From Candidatus Angelobacter sp. Gp1-AA117 (lineage in GTDB: Bacteria; Acidobacteriota; Terriglobia; Terriglobales; Acidobacteriaceae): DNA of 64,000 nt. The position numbers and the translations under genes are program-made. Within the stretch, counting starts at the first letter, position 1; every line of letters starts with the position of its first letter. Positions 17,518-25,849 of this stretch are shown here, one piece after another. The stretch is taken from contig QHVI01000029.1 in NCBI GenBank assembly GCA_003223515.1, positions 1-64,000 of the forward strand, given 5' to 3'. The notes under the pieces were generated by a model. It was not told where the DNA came from, did no database searches, and worked only from the letters and a program-made list of their open reading frames with translations.

Positions 17518-18545
17518 TCGCAACAACAGAACCCGTCTTGATAACTCTTTCTGATGTTGCCCCTACAAAGGTGCGTTGGCTGTGGCCTAATCGTGTCCCA
17601 TTGGGCAAACTTACGATGTTTGTAGGTGATCCCGGCATTGGCAAGAGTTTTGTTGCGCTTGATCTGGCTGCACGTGTTAGTACAGGTAGCAATGAGGTCA
17701 CGAGTTGTGGAGACGTGATTCTATTGAGTGCGGAAGATGACCCAGCAGACACAATTCGGCCCCGCCTGGATTCGGTTAAGGCAGACACGGCCCGCATCCA
17801 TTATCTAAAGAGTGTCCGCACATCAGACAATGGGACCCAGCGCGAACGAATGTTCCGACTCACACAGGACATTGCTCAAATCGCTGAAGCCCTCAACCGT
17901 CATCCCCAGACGAAACTGGTAATCATTGATCCCCTGAGTGCCTATATGGGTGGTGTTGATGGTAACAAGGATGAGGATGTACGCAGCATCCTTGCTCCAC
18001 TCGCGGAACTTGCTGCTAAGTATGGCGTGGCGATTGTCTGTATTAAGCACATGAATAAAGCAGAGGAAAAATCCGCGATGTATCGGGCAGGTGGTTCGAT
18101 TGCTTACATTGCAGCAGTCCGTATCGCTTGGATGTTCCTTAAAGATCGAAATAACCCTCAGCGCAATTTCATGCTGCCACTGAAATGCAACATTGGCCCC
18201 ACACCCGACGGTGTGGCCTACTCCATTCAGGAGACGGATTCTGGCCCTCGTGTGGTTTGGGAATCCCAACCCATTAAAGTAAACCTTGAGGACGCATTGC
18301 GGCCTGCCGTACCAAATCGTGAAACAAAGCTAGAGAAAGCTAAGAAGTGGTTGTCAGAACTGCTTGCAGATGGCCCTCTATCCAGTAACGATGTTGACGA
18401 GGCAGCTACGAAAGCTGGATTTAGTCTAGCTACTCTGCGTAGAGCTTCGGAGGAAATTAACGTTGCTCGAACGAGGGCAGGATTCGGACAAAATGGTCAG
18501 TGGCAATGCTCTTTGCCGTCCATAGATGCTCAACTCCCCCTGTGA
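17514..18545 (+). CDS. RepA-like AAA ATPase, element 1
   Basis: A 343-residue RecA-fold ATPase of the AAA_25/RSF1010 RepA type. Walker A GDPGIGKS is at residues 38-45, Walker B LVIIDPLSAYMG at about 135-146, and a winged-helix-like C-terminus at about 270-330. In plasmids these proteins are hexameric helicases for replication start; in integrative elements they support autonomous copy-up after excision. Being the largest gene of the element and next to a repeat-rich gap (18697-18806), it is a candidate replication protein. No primase is visible, so it would depend on the host. Confidence 0.85.
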   Translation: MIATTEPVLITLSDVAPTKVRWLWPNRVPLGKLTMFVGDPGIGKSFVALDLAARVSTGSNEVTSCGDVILLSAEDDPADTIRPRLDSVKADTARIHYLKSVRTSDNGTQRERMFRLTQDIAQIAEALNRHPQTKLVIIDPLSAYMGGVDGNKDEDVRSILAPLAELAAKYGVAIVCIKHMNKAEEKSAMYRAGGSIAYIAAVRIAWMFLKDRNNPQRNFMLPLKCNIGPTPDGVAYSIQETDSGPRVVWESQPIKVNLEDALRPAVPNRETKLEKAKKWLSELLADGPLSSNDVDEAATKAGFSLATLRRASEEINVARTRAGFGQNGQWQCSLPSIDAQLPL

Positions 18546-18696
18546 CACAGAATGAGCATCTTTGGGCCATCCACCTGAAAATGGGCTGCTATCGCCCCGG
18601 CTTTCGCCCTACTCTAGGCGCTTGTAACGTTGATCCTATGGGCTGGTTTCCTTCCGCGCAATGAGCATGAAAAGCGCATCCTGAAAAGTGACGTTC

Positions 18697-18806
18697 AAAT
18701 CAAGTAAGTGATTGAGAACCCACACAATATTTTGATTTCATCAACCCGAAATCAAACCGCAGTCTAACCGCATCCCCTTGCAAAATCAGCCACTTACATT
18801 TGATTT
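18697..18806. repeat. Inverted AATCAA repeats after the RepA-like gene
   Basis: AAATCAAGTAAGTG (18697-18710) faces CACTTACATTTGATTT (18791-18806) in inverted orientation, and two further AAATCAAA-type copies (near 18732 and 18749) lie between. The AT-rich array next to a replication ATPase resembles an iteron origin. No gene is evident in the 346-bp gap 18546-18891. Confidence 0.5.
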
Positions 18807-18833
18807 CCGGTAATTATTCAAGTTGCGTGAGCA

Positions 18834-18862
18834 TGAAAAAAGGGGCACATTGGAGTGCCCCC
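18834..18862 (-). terminator. Rho-independent terminator (minus strand)
   Basis: On the minus strand GGGGCAC pairs with GTGCCCC around ATTGGA-complement loop and is followed by T7. It ends the transcript of genes 19946-18892. Confidence 0.85.
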
Positions 18863-18891
18863 CGGCGTGTGGAATTGTGGTGAGTGCGGAA

Positions 18892-19353
18892 TTACCCGGC
18901 GGGTTTGCTGCCTGCCTTGCTCCCGCTGAGTCCCTGTTGCTGCTTGATTCGCTCTGCCTCAATGAGAACGTCGTCTGGGTCTCTGGACTCCCGTTCCCAC
19001 TCTAAGCAGAGACGGTCATACCATGTGGAGTTGCTTAGCTCCCGTTCGGAGATGGGTTCCAGTACATGAAAGTTGATTTCCGCCTGAGCGCGGCAAATCA
19101 CGTTCCGGGTTGCGTTCAACTTGTCATCCCAGAGGTATTCCACCCGCTCTAAGGCAGCAAAGTGGCGGATGACATTCTCGAACCCGGCGTTCAGCTCATA
19201 CAGCAGTTGATAGACGCTGGATTCTACGGGTTGAAGTTGGATGGGCCTGATTGGTTCGTCTCCCTCTTCCGTGAGGAGAGGGGTTGAAGGGGTGGTGGCT
19301 CGGGCAGCAGAGTTGCGCCCAATGGATGCAGCATTTAACTTTTTAGTAGCCAT
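18892..19353 (-). CDS. Unknown acidic protein, element 1
   Basis: A 153-residue soluble protein with an N-terminal low-complexity stretch (residues 1-35, Ser/Thr/Ala/Pro) and a largely helical, acidic core (YQLLYELNAGFENVIRHFAALERV). Trp/Asp-rich stretches recur (TWYDRLCLEWERES). No family is recognised. It is third in a minus-strand set with two HTH proteins (69- and 58-bp gaps) and ends at a terminator. Confidence 0.6.
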   Translation of the reverse strand: MATKKLNAASIGRNSAARATTPSTPLLTEEGDEPIRPIQLQPVESSVYQLLYELNAGFENVIRHFAALERVEYLWDDKLNATRNVICRAQAEINFHVLEPISERELSNSTWYDRLCLEWERESRDPDDVLIEAERIKQQQGLSGSKAGSKPAG

Positions 19354-19421
19354 GTTGCCTGTCTGTCAGGTGACTTGGTTAGGGTGCGCTCGATGTTGAC
19401 AGCATCGGGCGTTACCCGCTG

Positions 19422-19673
19422 TTAAGGTTTCGACCTTTTGGGTGCTGGTTTCTGTTTCTTCAGTTTTGAGTAGCGGGTTTTGCGACCATTAGCGATTTTT
19501 GGCAGCAAGGCCCGCACTCGTTCTATATCTGCATCACTCCACAGCCGCAGACGGATTCCACCCGCCATCGTTTCCGGTGGCGCAGGGACTTTACCCATAA
19601 GGATGTAGCGGCTGAGAGAAGACTTACTGATGCCTAATTTCTTCGCAACTTGCTCACTGGAAAGTTTAGACAT
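19422..19673 (-). CDS. HTH DNA-binding protein (MerR/excisionase type), element 1
   Basis: An 83-residue protein with a clear N-terminal helix-turn-helix: EQVAKKLGISKSSLSRYILM, then LWSDADIERVRALLPKI (wing and linker). The C-terminal 20 residues are lysine rich (KLKKQKPAPKR), as often seen where a short tail contacts DNA. It follows the XRE repressor gene by 57 bp. Its role is probably regulation or excision control; it differs from the AlpA-like protein at 17323. Confidence 0.8.
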   Translation of the reverse strand: MSKLSSEQVAKKLGISKSSLSRYILMGKVPAPPETMAGGIRLRLWSDADIERVRALLPKIANGRKTRYSKLKKQKPAPKRSKP

Positions 19674-19730
19674 TCTGGGAGTAGTCTCCTAGATAGCTTT
19701 GGACATGTCAAGAGGCAAGCAGGATTCTAC

Positions 19731-19946
19731 TTACACACCGGATAGAAGTTGTGAGAGGCTTTTGCCGAAACCCTGCGCGATAATCTCAAGATTCACCAGA
19801 GAGACATTCATCCGGCCATTCTCAACGTCAGACAGATAGGTGCGATCAAGGCCCAATTTATGGGCAAGGGTTTCCTGCGTCCAGCCCTGCCTCTTCCGCA
19901 GTGCCCGCAGTTTCTTCCCGAATCGCGCCTGTACGTGTTCGGCCAT
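19731..19946 (-). CDS. XRE-family transcriptional repressor, element 1
   Basis: A 71-residue single-domain Cro/C1-type regulator: FGKKLRALRKRQGWTQETLA, then GLDRTYLSDVENGRMNVSL, covering the five-helix fold. Its gene starts 54 bp left of two AAGGCACAT boxes in the divergent promoter region, so it probably represses its own and the plus-strand transcript. It heads the three-gene minus-strand operon of element 1. Confidence 0.93.
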   Translation of the reverse strand: MAEHVQARFGKKLRALRKRQGWTQETLAHKLGLDRTYLSDVENGRMNVSLVNLEIIAQGFGKSLSQLLSGV

Positions 19947-19952
19947 CCGGGT

Positions 19953-20000
19953 CTATAATCTGCGCGTCGGTTAAAAGGCACATCTGGTTTTAAGGCACAT
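19953..20000. promoter_or_regulatory. Divergent promoter with two AAGGCACAT operator boxes
   Basis: AAGGCACAT occurs at 19975-19983 and 19992-20000, 17 nt apart, in the 79-bp gap between the XRE gene (minus) and the 20026 gene (plus). TATAAT lies at 19954-19959. Paired direct repeats next to an XRE gene are the expected operator layout. Confidence 0.6.
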
Positions 20001-20025
20001 TCATAAATTTCGAGCAAGAAAACAT

Positions 20026-20457
20026 ATGAGCGTCGGAATTACGAGCTTGATACTGATTGTGGTCTGCATAACTGCAACTCGCCTTGACAGTGTGGGGACT
20101 TCCCAGAGAACCGGAATGTCAACGGTAAACCAGCCAGAGATACAGCCGAAACGCCCAGAATGTGCAATGCTGCTCCCTCAGAGAGGTGAGCGGGATGACT
20201 TGGCAAAATTGATACGCGCTGAGCAATTCCTACGCTGTGAGAGGGACGGTTTTCCCAAAAATCTCGCCCCTCCGTGGAAAACAAGCGATGAAGGAATAAA
20301 AAAGCTAGGTGATGCCTGCCAGTATTTCGATAGCACTTCCCGAAAACTTTATTCTCAGGTTGGCCGCGATAATCTTCAGCTTGCGCGTGGGCGTTGCTAT
20401 GTCAATGTGGCCACACTAAGTTTCGAGTTGCTTTTGAAAGGTATGGGAGATCAGTAA
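20026..20457 (+). CDS. Unknown membrane-anchored protein, element 1
   Basis: A 143-residue protein. The first about 20 residues (ITSLILIVVCITAT) are a single hydrophobic segment, so it is either anchored in the inner membrane or exported. The remainder has four cysteines and an acidic-basic mix (LIRAEQFLRCERDGFPKNL) without a recognised domain. It lies behind the operator boxes and is followed by another plus-strand gene. This is the usual place of cargo genes, but no function can be read. Confidence 0.6.
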   Translation: MSVGITSLILIVVCITATRLDSVGTSQRTGMSTVNQPEIQPKRPECAMLLPQRGERDDLAKLIRAEQFLRCERDGFPKNLAPPWKTSDEGIKKLGDACQYFDSTSRKLYSQVGRDNLQLARGRCYVNVATLSFELLLKGMGDQ

Positions 20458-20505
20458 TAACTTTTGTTCGGGCAAGGGCTGTTGGTGCATAGGCACGGAG
20501 GACGC

Positions 20506-20820
20506 ATGGAGATTAAATGCAAAAGCTGGCGAAGCCAGTGGCAGAGCAACAGAATCAGTGATAATCCGCACTCGTTAGTAAAGTGTAATATCGCCGAAAT
20601 CAGACCATCAAACCATGACGGTGTGCATTGGTGGGAGTTGGAAGGAAATGTTTTGATCCGAGCGGAGAATGATGGAGTGCTGATGCAGACCGGGGCAAAA
20701 GGTCTTAGCATGAGGGGAGACTATTTCATAACAATTCAGCTAACAAAAACTGAGATCATTAACTTGGTAAAAATCGCATGGGAGAACAATGAGTTTCTCG
20801 ATGCGCTTTCACGGAGTTGA
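20506..20820 (+). CDS. Unknown protein, element 1 (cargo)
   Basis: The ATG at 20506 is preferred over 20464 because the earlier residues (GQGLLVHRHG) look like leader sequence. The 104-residue product begins MEIKCKSWRSQWQ and contains a Trp-rich beta region (HWWELEGNVLIRAENDGVLM) and a helical end (KTEIINLVKIAWENNEFLDAL). No family is recognised; no signal or TM is seen. It is the last gene before attR. Confidence 0.55.
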   Translation: MEIKCKSWRSQWQSNRISDNPHSLVKCNIAEIRPSNHDGVHWWELEGNVLIRAENDGVLMQTGAKGLSMRGDYFITIQLTKTEIINLVKIAWENNEFLDALSRS

Positions 20821-21137
20821 TACAACACCCGCTGTAAGGTTAATCTGCTGCATCGGAAAAATTTTGTTCTCGGATTATCCCATCCAGTCCACACCCTACC
20901 GACCACCGTTATTATCCCCCTCATGTCTTGAAAGCATAAGGCTGTGCTGGCGGACGGCTGCGGGGGATTCACAAGCCCTTTTAAGGGGTGGATGCTGGCC
21001 CGGTGGACTGTGCCCCCTTTTGTGCCCCCTGTAAATCAGAACCCGCCATAATTGGTCGCATACGGCGGGCTGCTATTTGTCCGGATTTTCAAGTACATAG
21101 CTATTCGTCGCAATCCGTCTTGATGCCGTCTCCGCAA
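20821..21137. other. Gap before element 1 right end
   Basis: This 317-bp stretch has no supportable gene. It holds an inverted repeat CCCGCC/GGCGGG (21041-21078 region) followed by T-rich sequence that could terminate transcription, and a GCAATCCGT copy at 21110-21118 just before attR, the same motif used as integrase arm sites in element 2. Confidence 0.5.
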
Positions 21138-21182
<45 letters not shown>

Positions 21183-21207
21183 TTTTTTCAACAACTTACA
21201 AGGCTCC

Positions 21208-21228
21208 GCAATCCGTTTGCAATCCGTT
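21208..21228. repeat. Integrase arm-site repeat, left end of element 2
   Basis: Two tandem GCAATCCGTT units make a 21-nt sequence that is exactly repeated at 28714-28734. It overlaps the stop codon of the element 2 integrase by 2 nt. Paired arm sites flanking the core are typical of lambda-type integrases. Confidence 0.75.
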
Positions 21229-22339
21229 AATTGACCGACTTCAAGGCGAGTCCCGCCACCTTGCTATTTGCCTCCACCATCTCATCCGTAACCACGTCTC
21301 CATAGATGTTCATGGTGGTGCGAATGTCGGCGTGCCTCATTAACTTTTGCTGAACGGCAACCGACGTCCCAACGGCATCCAGCCAGGAGCGATACGTATG
21401 CCGAAATGCATGCGTACCCATATGCCCGATCTTTGCAGCCGCCGCAGCACGGTTCAGTTCGCGCCATACTCCCGTGTAGGAATATGGCAACCGGCCCAAC
21501 TTCAACGGGCTGGCAAAGATCCAGTTTCCATCGGAGGAGAACTTGGTCATCTGTTTCCAGGTCTTCAGCCGATCAAGCAGTTCAACAGCGATCCTGAACG
21601 ACTTGTGAGAATTATCGGTCTTTACATCGTCGACGTTTCTTTCCACAATGCCGCGCTCGATTCGAAGAGTCGCATTCAGCCAATCCACGTCAGCCCATTG
21701 CAGTGCCAAGCATTCGCTGATGCGCAGGCCAAAGCAGACACTGACAATGGCCATGGTCTTGAATGGCTCCTTCAACTGCATGCAAAGTTTCCCGAACTGC
21801 TCAACGGTCAGCCTGCGAGGAGACCGAACACGCTTGCTTGCTCCTCTCACGACCACCAGATCAATCGGGTTGCGCGCAATGTCAATAACGCCGCACCACA
21901 TCGCAAACTCCAGCAAGACATGCAACATATTTCTGATGTGTGCCTTGCTCTTTTGTGCCAACTCCAGGTGCTTCAGCCACAATTCGATTTCACGCGGCTG
22001 AATAGCAGAAACTGGCTTGGCTCCCCACTTCGGCACGACATAGTTGTCAAGCCAGGACCGATACACCCGTGCCGTTGACTTGCGCGTAGGCAATCTCTCT
22101 GACTTGTAACGTTCCACGAGCGCTCCAAGGGTATCAATCTCGGCAGTTGTCTGTGGGATTTCCAATGACTTTTGGAAAGCTTGCGCTGCCCGCTGCGCGG
22201 CACTCTTTGTTTTGAATTCGCGGAGCGTGCCGATCACTTTCGAGCGTCGCTTACCGTCTTGCCACCAGAGGAAATACCAGGTCTTGCGTCTTTTATCTAA
22301 AACTACACTTCCAGTTTTAAACCGTGCTGCTCTTTTCAT
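21227..22339 (-). CDS. int: Tyrosine site-specific integrase, element 2
   Basis: A 370-residue integrase with an N-terminal arm-binding domain (residues 1-60, KRRKTWYFLWWQDGKRR), a core-binding domain (about 65-165) and a catalytic domain: Arg in FGLRISECLALQW, H-x-x-R in THAFRHTYRSWL, His in KLMRHADIRTT and Tyr in NIYGDVV. All key residues are present. Unlike the element 1 integrase it stops 45 bp before the attachment core. It shares a 1-nt overlap (TAATG) with the upstream HTH gene. It targets the same tRNA although the sequences differ, so it is an independent arrival. Confidence 0.95.
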   Translation of the reverse strand: MKRAARFKTGSVVLDKRRKTWYFLWWQDGKRRSKVIGTLREFKTKSAAQRAAQAFQKSLEIPQTTAEIDTLGALVERYKSERLPTRKSTARVYRSWLDNYVVPKWGAKPVSAIQPREIELWLKHLELAQKSKAHIRNMLHVLLEFAMWCGVIDIARNPIDLVVVRGASKRVRSPRRLTVEQFGKLCMQLKEPFKTMAIVSVCFGLRISECLALQWADVDWLNATLRIERGIVERNVDDVKTDNSHKSFRIAVELLDRLKTWKQMTKFSSDGNWIFASPLKLGRLPYSYTGVWRELNRAAAAAKIGHMGTHAFRHTYRSWLDAVGTSVAVQQKLMRHADIRTTMNIYGDVVTDEMVEANSKVAGLALKSVN

Positions 22340-22719
22340 TAAACCGTCCTTCCTTCAGAGCGCACGGATGGCACTTCTAGCGTACCATCAAGATCGACCT
22401 TCCGAAATCGCCAGACGTGACGTTTCACGCCGGAGAGTGTGTAGCCTTTTATTTTTCCCTGACGTGCCCATTGCAAAAGAGTTCGAGCTTTGACTTTAAG
22501 GTAGGCTGCGGCTTCATTTGTGGTAAGCCATTCACTGACGGACAAATTGTGATATTCAGATAGGGGAACTTCACTAAAAGTCGAACTCGGTGGTTTTTCA
22601 AGGCGGATGCTTTTCACCGACCGAGGTGAATTCATGTTGCGTTTTGCTAACGATGCCTCTTCTCCGTTTCCTTGTTCAGTCTCAGAATCGTAAGAATCCG
22701 GCCTTCTAAGCACTCTCAT
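22339..22719 (-). CDS. Excisionase-type HTH protein, element 2
   Basis: The 126-residue frame has an N-terminal Ser/Arg-rich tail of uncertain start and a C-terminal HTH_17 domain at about residues 62-115 (EWLTTNEAAAYLKVKARTLL, then VKRHVWRFRKVDLD). This fold binds attachment or promoter DNA. The TAA overlaps the integrase ATG, which argues for co-translation and a directionality or regulatory role for integration. Confidence 0.85.
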   Translation of the reverse strand: MRVLRRPDSYDSETEQGNGEEASLAKRNMNSPRSVKSIRLEKPPSSTFSEVPLSEYHNLSVSEWLTTNEAAAYLKVKARTLLQWARQGKIKGYTLSGVKRHVWRFRKVDLDGTLEVPSVRSEGRTV

Positions 22720-23741
22720 ATCTGGGGAATCCTTTCCGAGGCATGTGTAAAACAGGCCAGAAACTCGGGCAAATGCACTTGTACTGATTTGTATCGATAT
22801 TCGTTAGCTTAAAGCCGCATATCGCCCGAACAGCGGTGCGCCCGATTGGCATGTTCTCGGCACAGATAACCGTTTTAAAAGACTTAAAGCATTCTCCTGA
22901 CATGAACGTTCATCGAAAATTATTGCAATTCAGTCTGGTATTCGTAACGGAGAACCTAGTAGAGCAGAGCAAGAGCAGTCGGAGCGTGATCCTCCAGTTA
23001 GTTTGTCTGTCAGCTACCATGCCTCTTCGGGAACGGCGATGTACCCTCTATCCAACGCTTTCCGGGATTCTTAGGGAACGTACCGCTGTTTGCGCCTGTT
23101 GTCGGTACTGCCGATAACAGCCAGTCCCGGTTAATCCTGAAAGCCTGCGAATCGCTGGATCCGATTGGTCGGTGCTTTCAATAACTCGACGCAAACTGGC
23201 TGGCTGCATGGATATGCCCCAGAGGTAGGCGCTAATGAGAACTCGGACAGATCCTTATATACCATACCCGCTGTGCGGCTTTCTTTGCCGGTTCTCCTCT
23301 GCAGTTATCTCGGGCGCTTGGTTCGCTGCAAAATTTGCAAAAGATATTCAGATTCGAATGGAATCCTGCAGTTATCTCTGACTCTTGATCTGTTGCAACA
23401 ATTTGCAAAAGTTGTTCAGATTCGAATAAGGAATCCTGCCCAGTGATATTCGGGTCAGACAGATTCCTTCCTAGCACATGCCTCGTCCTCTGCAGTTATC
23501 TCTGCTCTTGATCCGTTGCAACAATTTACATCGGACATGCATAGCCAAATTTAGCGGAAATAGTGCTGTTTCGGCATCTTCCGAAAGCCGGCTATTCTTT
23601 TGCTCTGCTTCTTACAGCCATTTGACTGGGCCAATAATCATCTAAATGGCATAGCGATCCATTGTTTGGGGGAATTCAGTACATAGGGATTTGCGTGAAT
23701 CTATCAACGCGCATAAATTCGGTTGCGAAAGGGGAATCCAT
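22720..23741. other. About 1 kb without a convincing gene
   Basis: Short frames exist on both strands (for instance 22706-22903 minus and 22836-23117 plus), but none has a ribosome site or family match. The right half holds a three-copy repeat (23296-23535). The region is AT-richer than the flanks and may hold the promoter of the HTH/integrase operon and a regulatory or origin site. Confidence 0.6.
23296..23535. repeat. Three imperfect direct repeats (TGCAGTTATCTC units)
   Basis: Units start at 23296, 23365 and 23487 and share CTGCAGTTATCTC, then a CTCTTGATC block, then TTGCAACAATTTGCAAAA and TTCAGATTCGAA in the first two. Spacing is 69 and 122 bp. The third is shortened. They could be replication iterons or sites for a mobile-element protein. 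Confidence 0.7.
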
Positions 23742-24275
23742 ATGTCGATTTATATTTGCCGCTGGCCGAATGGCAACTTTTCAGTCGTAGATGCTGCTTC
23801 GAAGGAAGATGCAATTGAGCGACTCGATGAAGAGGGGAACGCGGATGTTGCGGATCTGTTTCCGGTCCGTAAGTTCATGGCGCACTTTGCATTGCATAAG
23901 GAAGCGCAGTACTTGGATCAGCCTGTTCCCGTTGAATTGGAATCGTTTGGAGAGGACACGGTAGAATTCCTGACCACACGCTTATACCCGGTGTATAGCA
24001 AGACTCTCTTCGAAGTTAATGAAGCTCTGCCAGATGAGGAACCCGAGGATGAAACCGTTTCAGATCAGGAACGTAATGAGGCTCTGTCGAGGGTTACAGG
24101 TGCCTTAGAAACAGAGAGGAAACGGCGGGAAGGGGCTAAAAAGCCTGATCTCTCCGACGATGCCGAAATCAGGCGTTGTCAAAAGCTTACAGACATGCCA
24201 CGAGTATTGGCTACCCGTTTGAAAGAGGAGGCATTTAAAAAGGAGGCTTTCAAGAAGAAGGCAAGGAAGCGATAA
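23742..24275 (+). CDS. Unknown cargo protein, element 2
   Basis: The ATG at 23742 follows an AAAGGGG box and is chosen over an upstream in-frame start. The 177-residue protein begins MSIYICRWPNGNFSVVDA, has an acidic middle (EVNEALPDEEPEDETVSDQE) and a strongly basic end (EEAFKKEAFKKKARKR). The first 30 residues look like a small beta-fold domain; no family is recognised. It ends 36 bp before a tRNA-Lys 3' fragment, which is the position of a cargo gene at an old element end. Confidence 0.7.
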   Translation: MSIYICRWPNGNFSVVDAASKEDAIERLDEEGNADVADLFPVRKFMAHFALHKEAQYLDQPVPVELESFGEDTVEFLTTRLYPVYSKTLFEVNEALPDEEPEDETVSDQERNEALSRVTGALETERKRREGAKKPDLSDDAEIRRCQKLTDMPRVLATRLKEEAFKKEAFKKKARKR

Positions 24276-24310
24276 CTCGTGTGTTTTCAATGAGTCGTTC
24301 TTTCTTCAAC

Positions 24311-24362
24311 CTACTGACTCTTAATCAGTAGGTTGAAGGTTCGATTCCTTCCGCGCTCACCA
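24311..24362 (+). pseudogene. 3' half of a tRNA-Lys(CUU) (old attachment site)
   Basis: ACTGA pairs with TCAGT around loop CTCTTAA (anticodon CTT), followed by a T-arm with GGTTCGATTCC and acceptor strand GCGCTCA plus CCA. No matching 5' half lies upstream. A full tRNA-Lys is expected elsewhere in the genome. The fragment is followed by TTTTCAATAACTTAC (24366-24380), the same tail as other attachment sites here. Confidence 0.82.
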
Positions 24363-24380
24363 TTCTTTTCAATAACTTAC

Positions 24381-25162
24381 CCAGAATCAAGCCCGCACGG
24401 AAGGACTTTGTGAAGGTGTCAAAAAAGCCCATAAAAACGCATATCGGCTCACGCGGTATGGCACAGTTATGGCACACATGACGTTTCACTCTTCGCACGG
24501 ACTTAGCGGTTCAATCGCTCGGAGCCCATTCTGTACGCCCCTTTACCACGAGCAGATGAGGAAGCATTGACCAGGGGCCGATCTCAAACCGCTTGATGAA
24601 CTAGCTAGCTTTCTGGGGGAGACGAATGCGGCATCACGACTTCGTGCGCCCGAGCCTGCAGAGTCGGAACCAGCCAGCGAAACAACAGAGTTGCCGAGAA
24701 GGCGCCCGCAAGTTGCGCGACGCCGCGCCGATAAGATCATCACGTGGATCGTTGATGTAATCATCACGCCCACTAGTGCCGGTGTTCTTCGTGATGCTAA
24801 AGGAACGCGCATTGCGGCGCGGAACGCTGCAGAGCGCTCAATCACTACTGGACTAGCGTCCTACAGTCCATATGATCTTACTAAAAAGGGCACTAAGTAG
24901 TTGATAAACGGGAGGCTCAGACAAAAAATTCAAGGCATGCAACAATTTGCAACGTTCTTGCAATGATGTAAGAAACTGGGAACTGATCGAAATTGTTCAA
25001 AGTCCTTTATTCCCTTCGAGAAATGGCGAGCTGTCAACATACCGCCCTTTTCACTTCTGGAAAGTTGCTAGCAATTCCACACATAGGGATTTGCGCGAAT
25101 TCCAAAGCCAGCTTAAAAAGGTGCCGTTCTCACAAGAACGCCATTGAGAGAGGAGGTCAGCT
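24381..25162. other. Gap with possible gene remnant
   Basis: No intact gene. On the plus strand an open stretch from about 24568 to 24900 reads ...LDELASFLGETNAAS... and ends at TAG; it has no start or ribosome site and may be the end of a lost gene. A ribosome site AGGAGG lies at 25150-25156 for the next gene. Confidence 0.4.
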
Positions 25163-25645
25163 TTGAATACTTGCAATCAATCGCTTTCGGTTGCCTGGCA
25201 AGATGATAAGGACTGGCTAGTCGTGCTCATCTTGCTTCCAGATTTTGCTCCCGAGGAACACAGGTTAGCCTACCTGAATTGGGTGGGCAGGGCCGCTGCT
25301 TTCGCCTGGTACACCGATACGAGGCTTGTAGCGCAGATCGGGGATCCGGATATGCCGTGTTACGAGCTTTGGTTTTCTTTCCCTAATGAGAGATGTAAGC
25401 AACAATTCTTCGATCTCGTCCGAGAGGATGGATTTATGAATCCAGATGGCAAGGGAGATAACGCTGACTTCCGGCCACCAGCGTCGGACGATTACTGGCA
25501 AGAGTTGCAGGGCCTTCAACCGGTGGCGAGGGTGTTTCCAGAAAAAAACGTGGAACTAATCACGGGAGTCATGTACATCACCATGAACGAACTCAAGCAG
25601 AGACCCGCGCAACGCCAGGACTCGATTGAGCGTAAACCGAATTGA
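25163..25645 (+). CDS. Unknown cargo protein, element 2
   Basis: A 160-residue protein with a TTG start 7 bp from an AGGAGG ribosome site. It contains hydrophobic and aromatic-rich stretches (WLVVLILLPDFAPEE, NWVGRAAAFAWYTD) and an acidic-aromatic end, without signal peptide or recognised domain. It sits between the tRNA-Lys fragment and the cloverleaf-like RNA. The conserved reading length and strong ribosome site make it a real gene; the function is unknown. Confidence 0.65.
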   Translation: MNTCNQSLSVAWQDDKDWLVVLILLPDFAPEEHRLAYLNWVGRAAAFAWYTDTRLVAQIGDPDMPCYELWFSFPNERCKQQFFDLVREDGFMNPDGKGDNADFRPPASDDYWQELQGLQPVARVFPEKNVELITGVMYITMNELKQRPAQRQDSIERKPN

Positions 25646-25739
25646 GAATCTGTTCCAATAGGCTGCCGATCATTCTGAAATGAAGTATTGACGAACTCGA
25701 GTGTGTTTCGGCAAGTGGGCGAAGGAGGTGAAAGGGAAG

Positions 25740-25849
25740 AGCCGTGTTCTTAGGATCGTGATAACAGAGTGGTTAATCCACAAGTAGTGCTACTATCCAC
25801 GCGTTTGGGACGTGTAACACGGCAGTTAGAACGCTGCCCTGTCACGGCT
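25740..25849 (+). ncRNA. Cloverleaf-like RNA, tRNA-Pro-like
   Basis: AGCCGTG (25740-25746) pairs exactly with CACGGCT (25843-25849). Inside are four hairpins: GTGG-TTAAT-CCAC, AGTAG-TG-CTACT, ACGCG-TTTGGGA-CGTGT (the loop equals the tRNA-Pro(UGG) anticodon loop) and GGCAG-TTAGAACG-CTGCC. The total of 110 nt exceeds a normal tRNA, the T-loop does not match TTCRANY and there is no CCA. It may be a decayed or tRNA-derived structural RNA of element 2. Confidence 0.45.

Noticed and set aside
22706-23117. Small frames 22706-22903 (minus) and 22836-23117 (plus)
   Set aside because: No ribosome site, no recognised composition, overlap each other.
23296-23535. CRISPR array
   Set aside because: Only three imperfect units with unequal spacing (69 and 122 bp), and no cas gene in the window.
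24568-24900. Open stretch in plus frame ending at 24900
   Set aside because: No start codon or ribosome site; kept only as possible remnant, not a gene.
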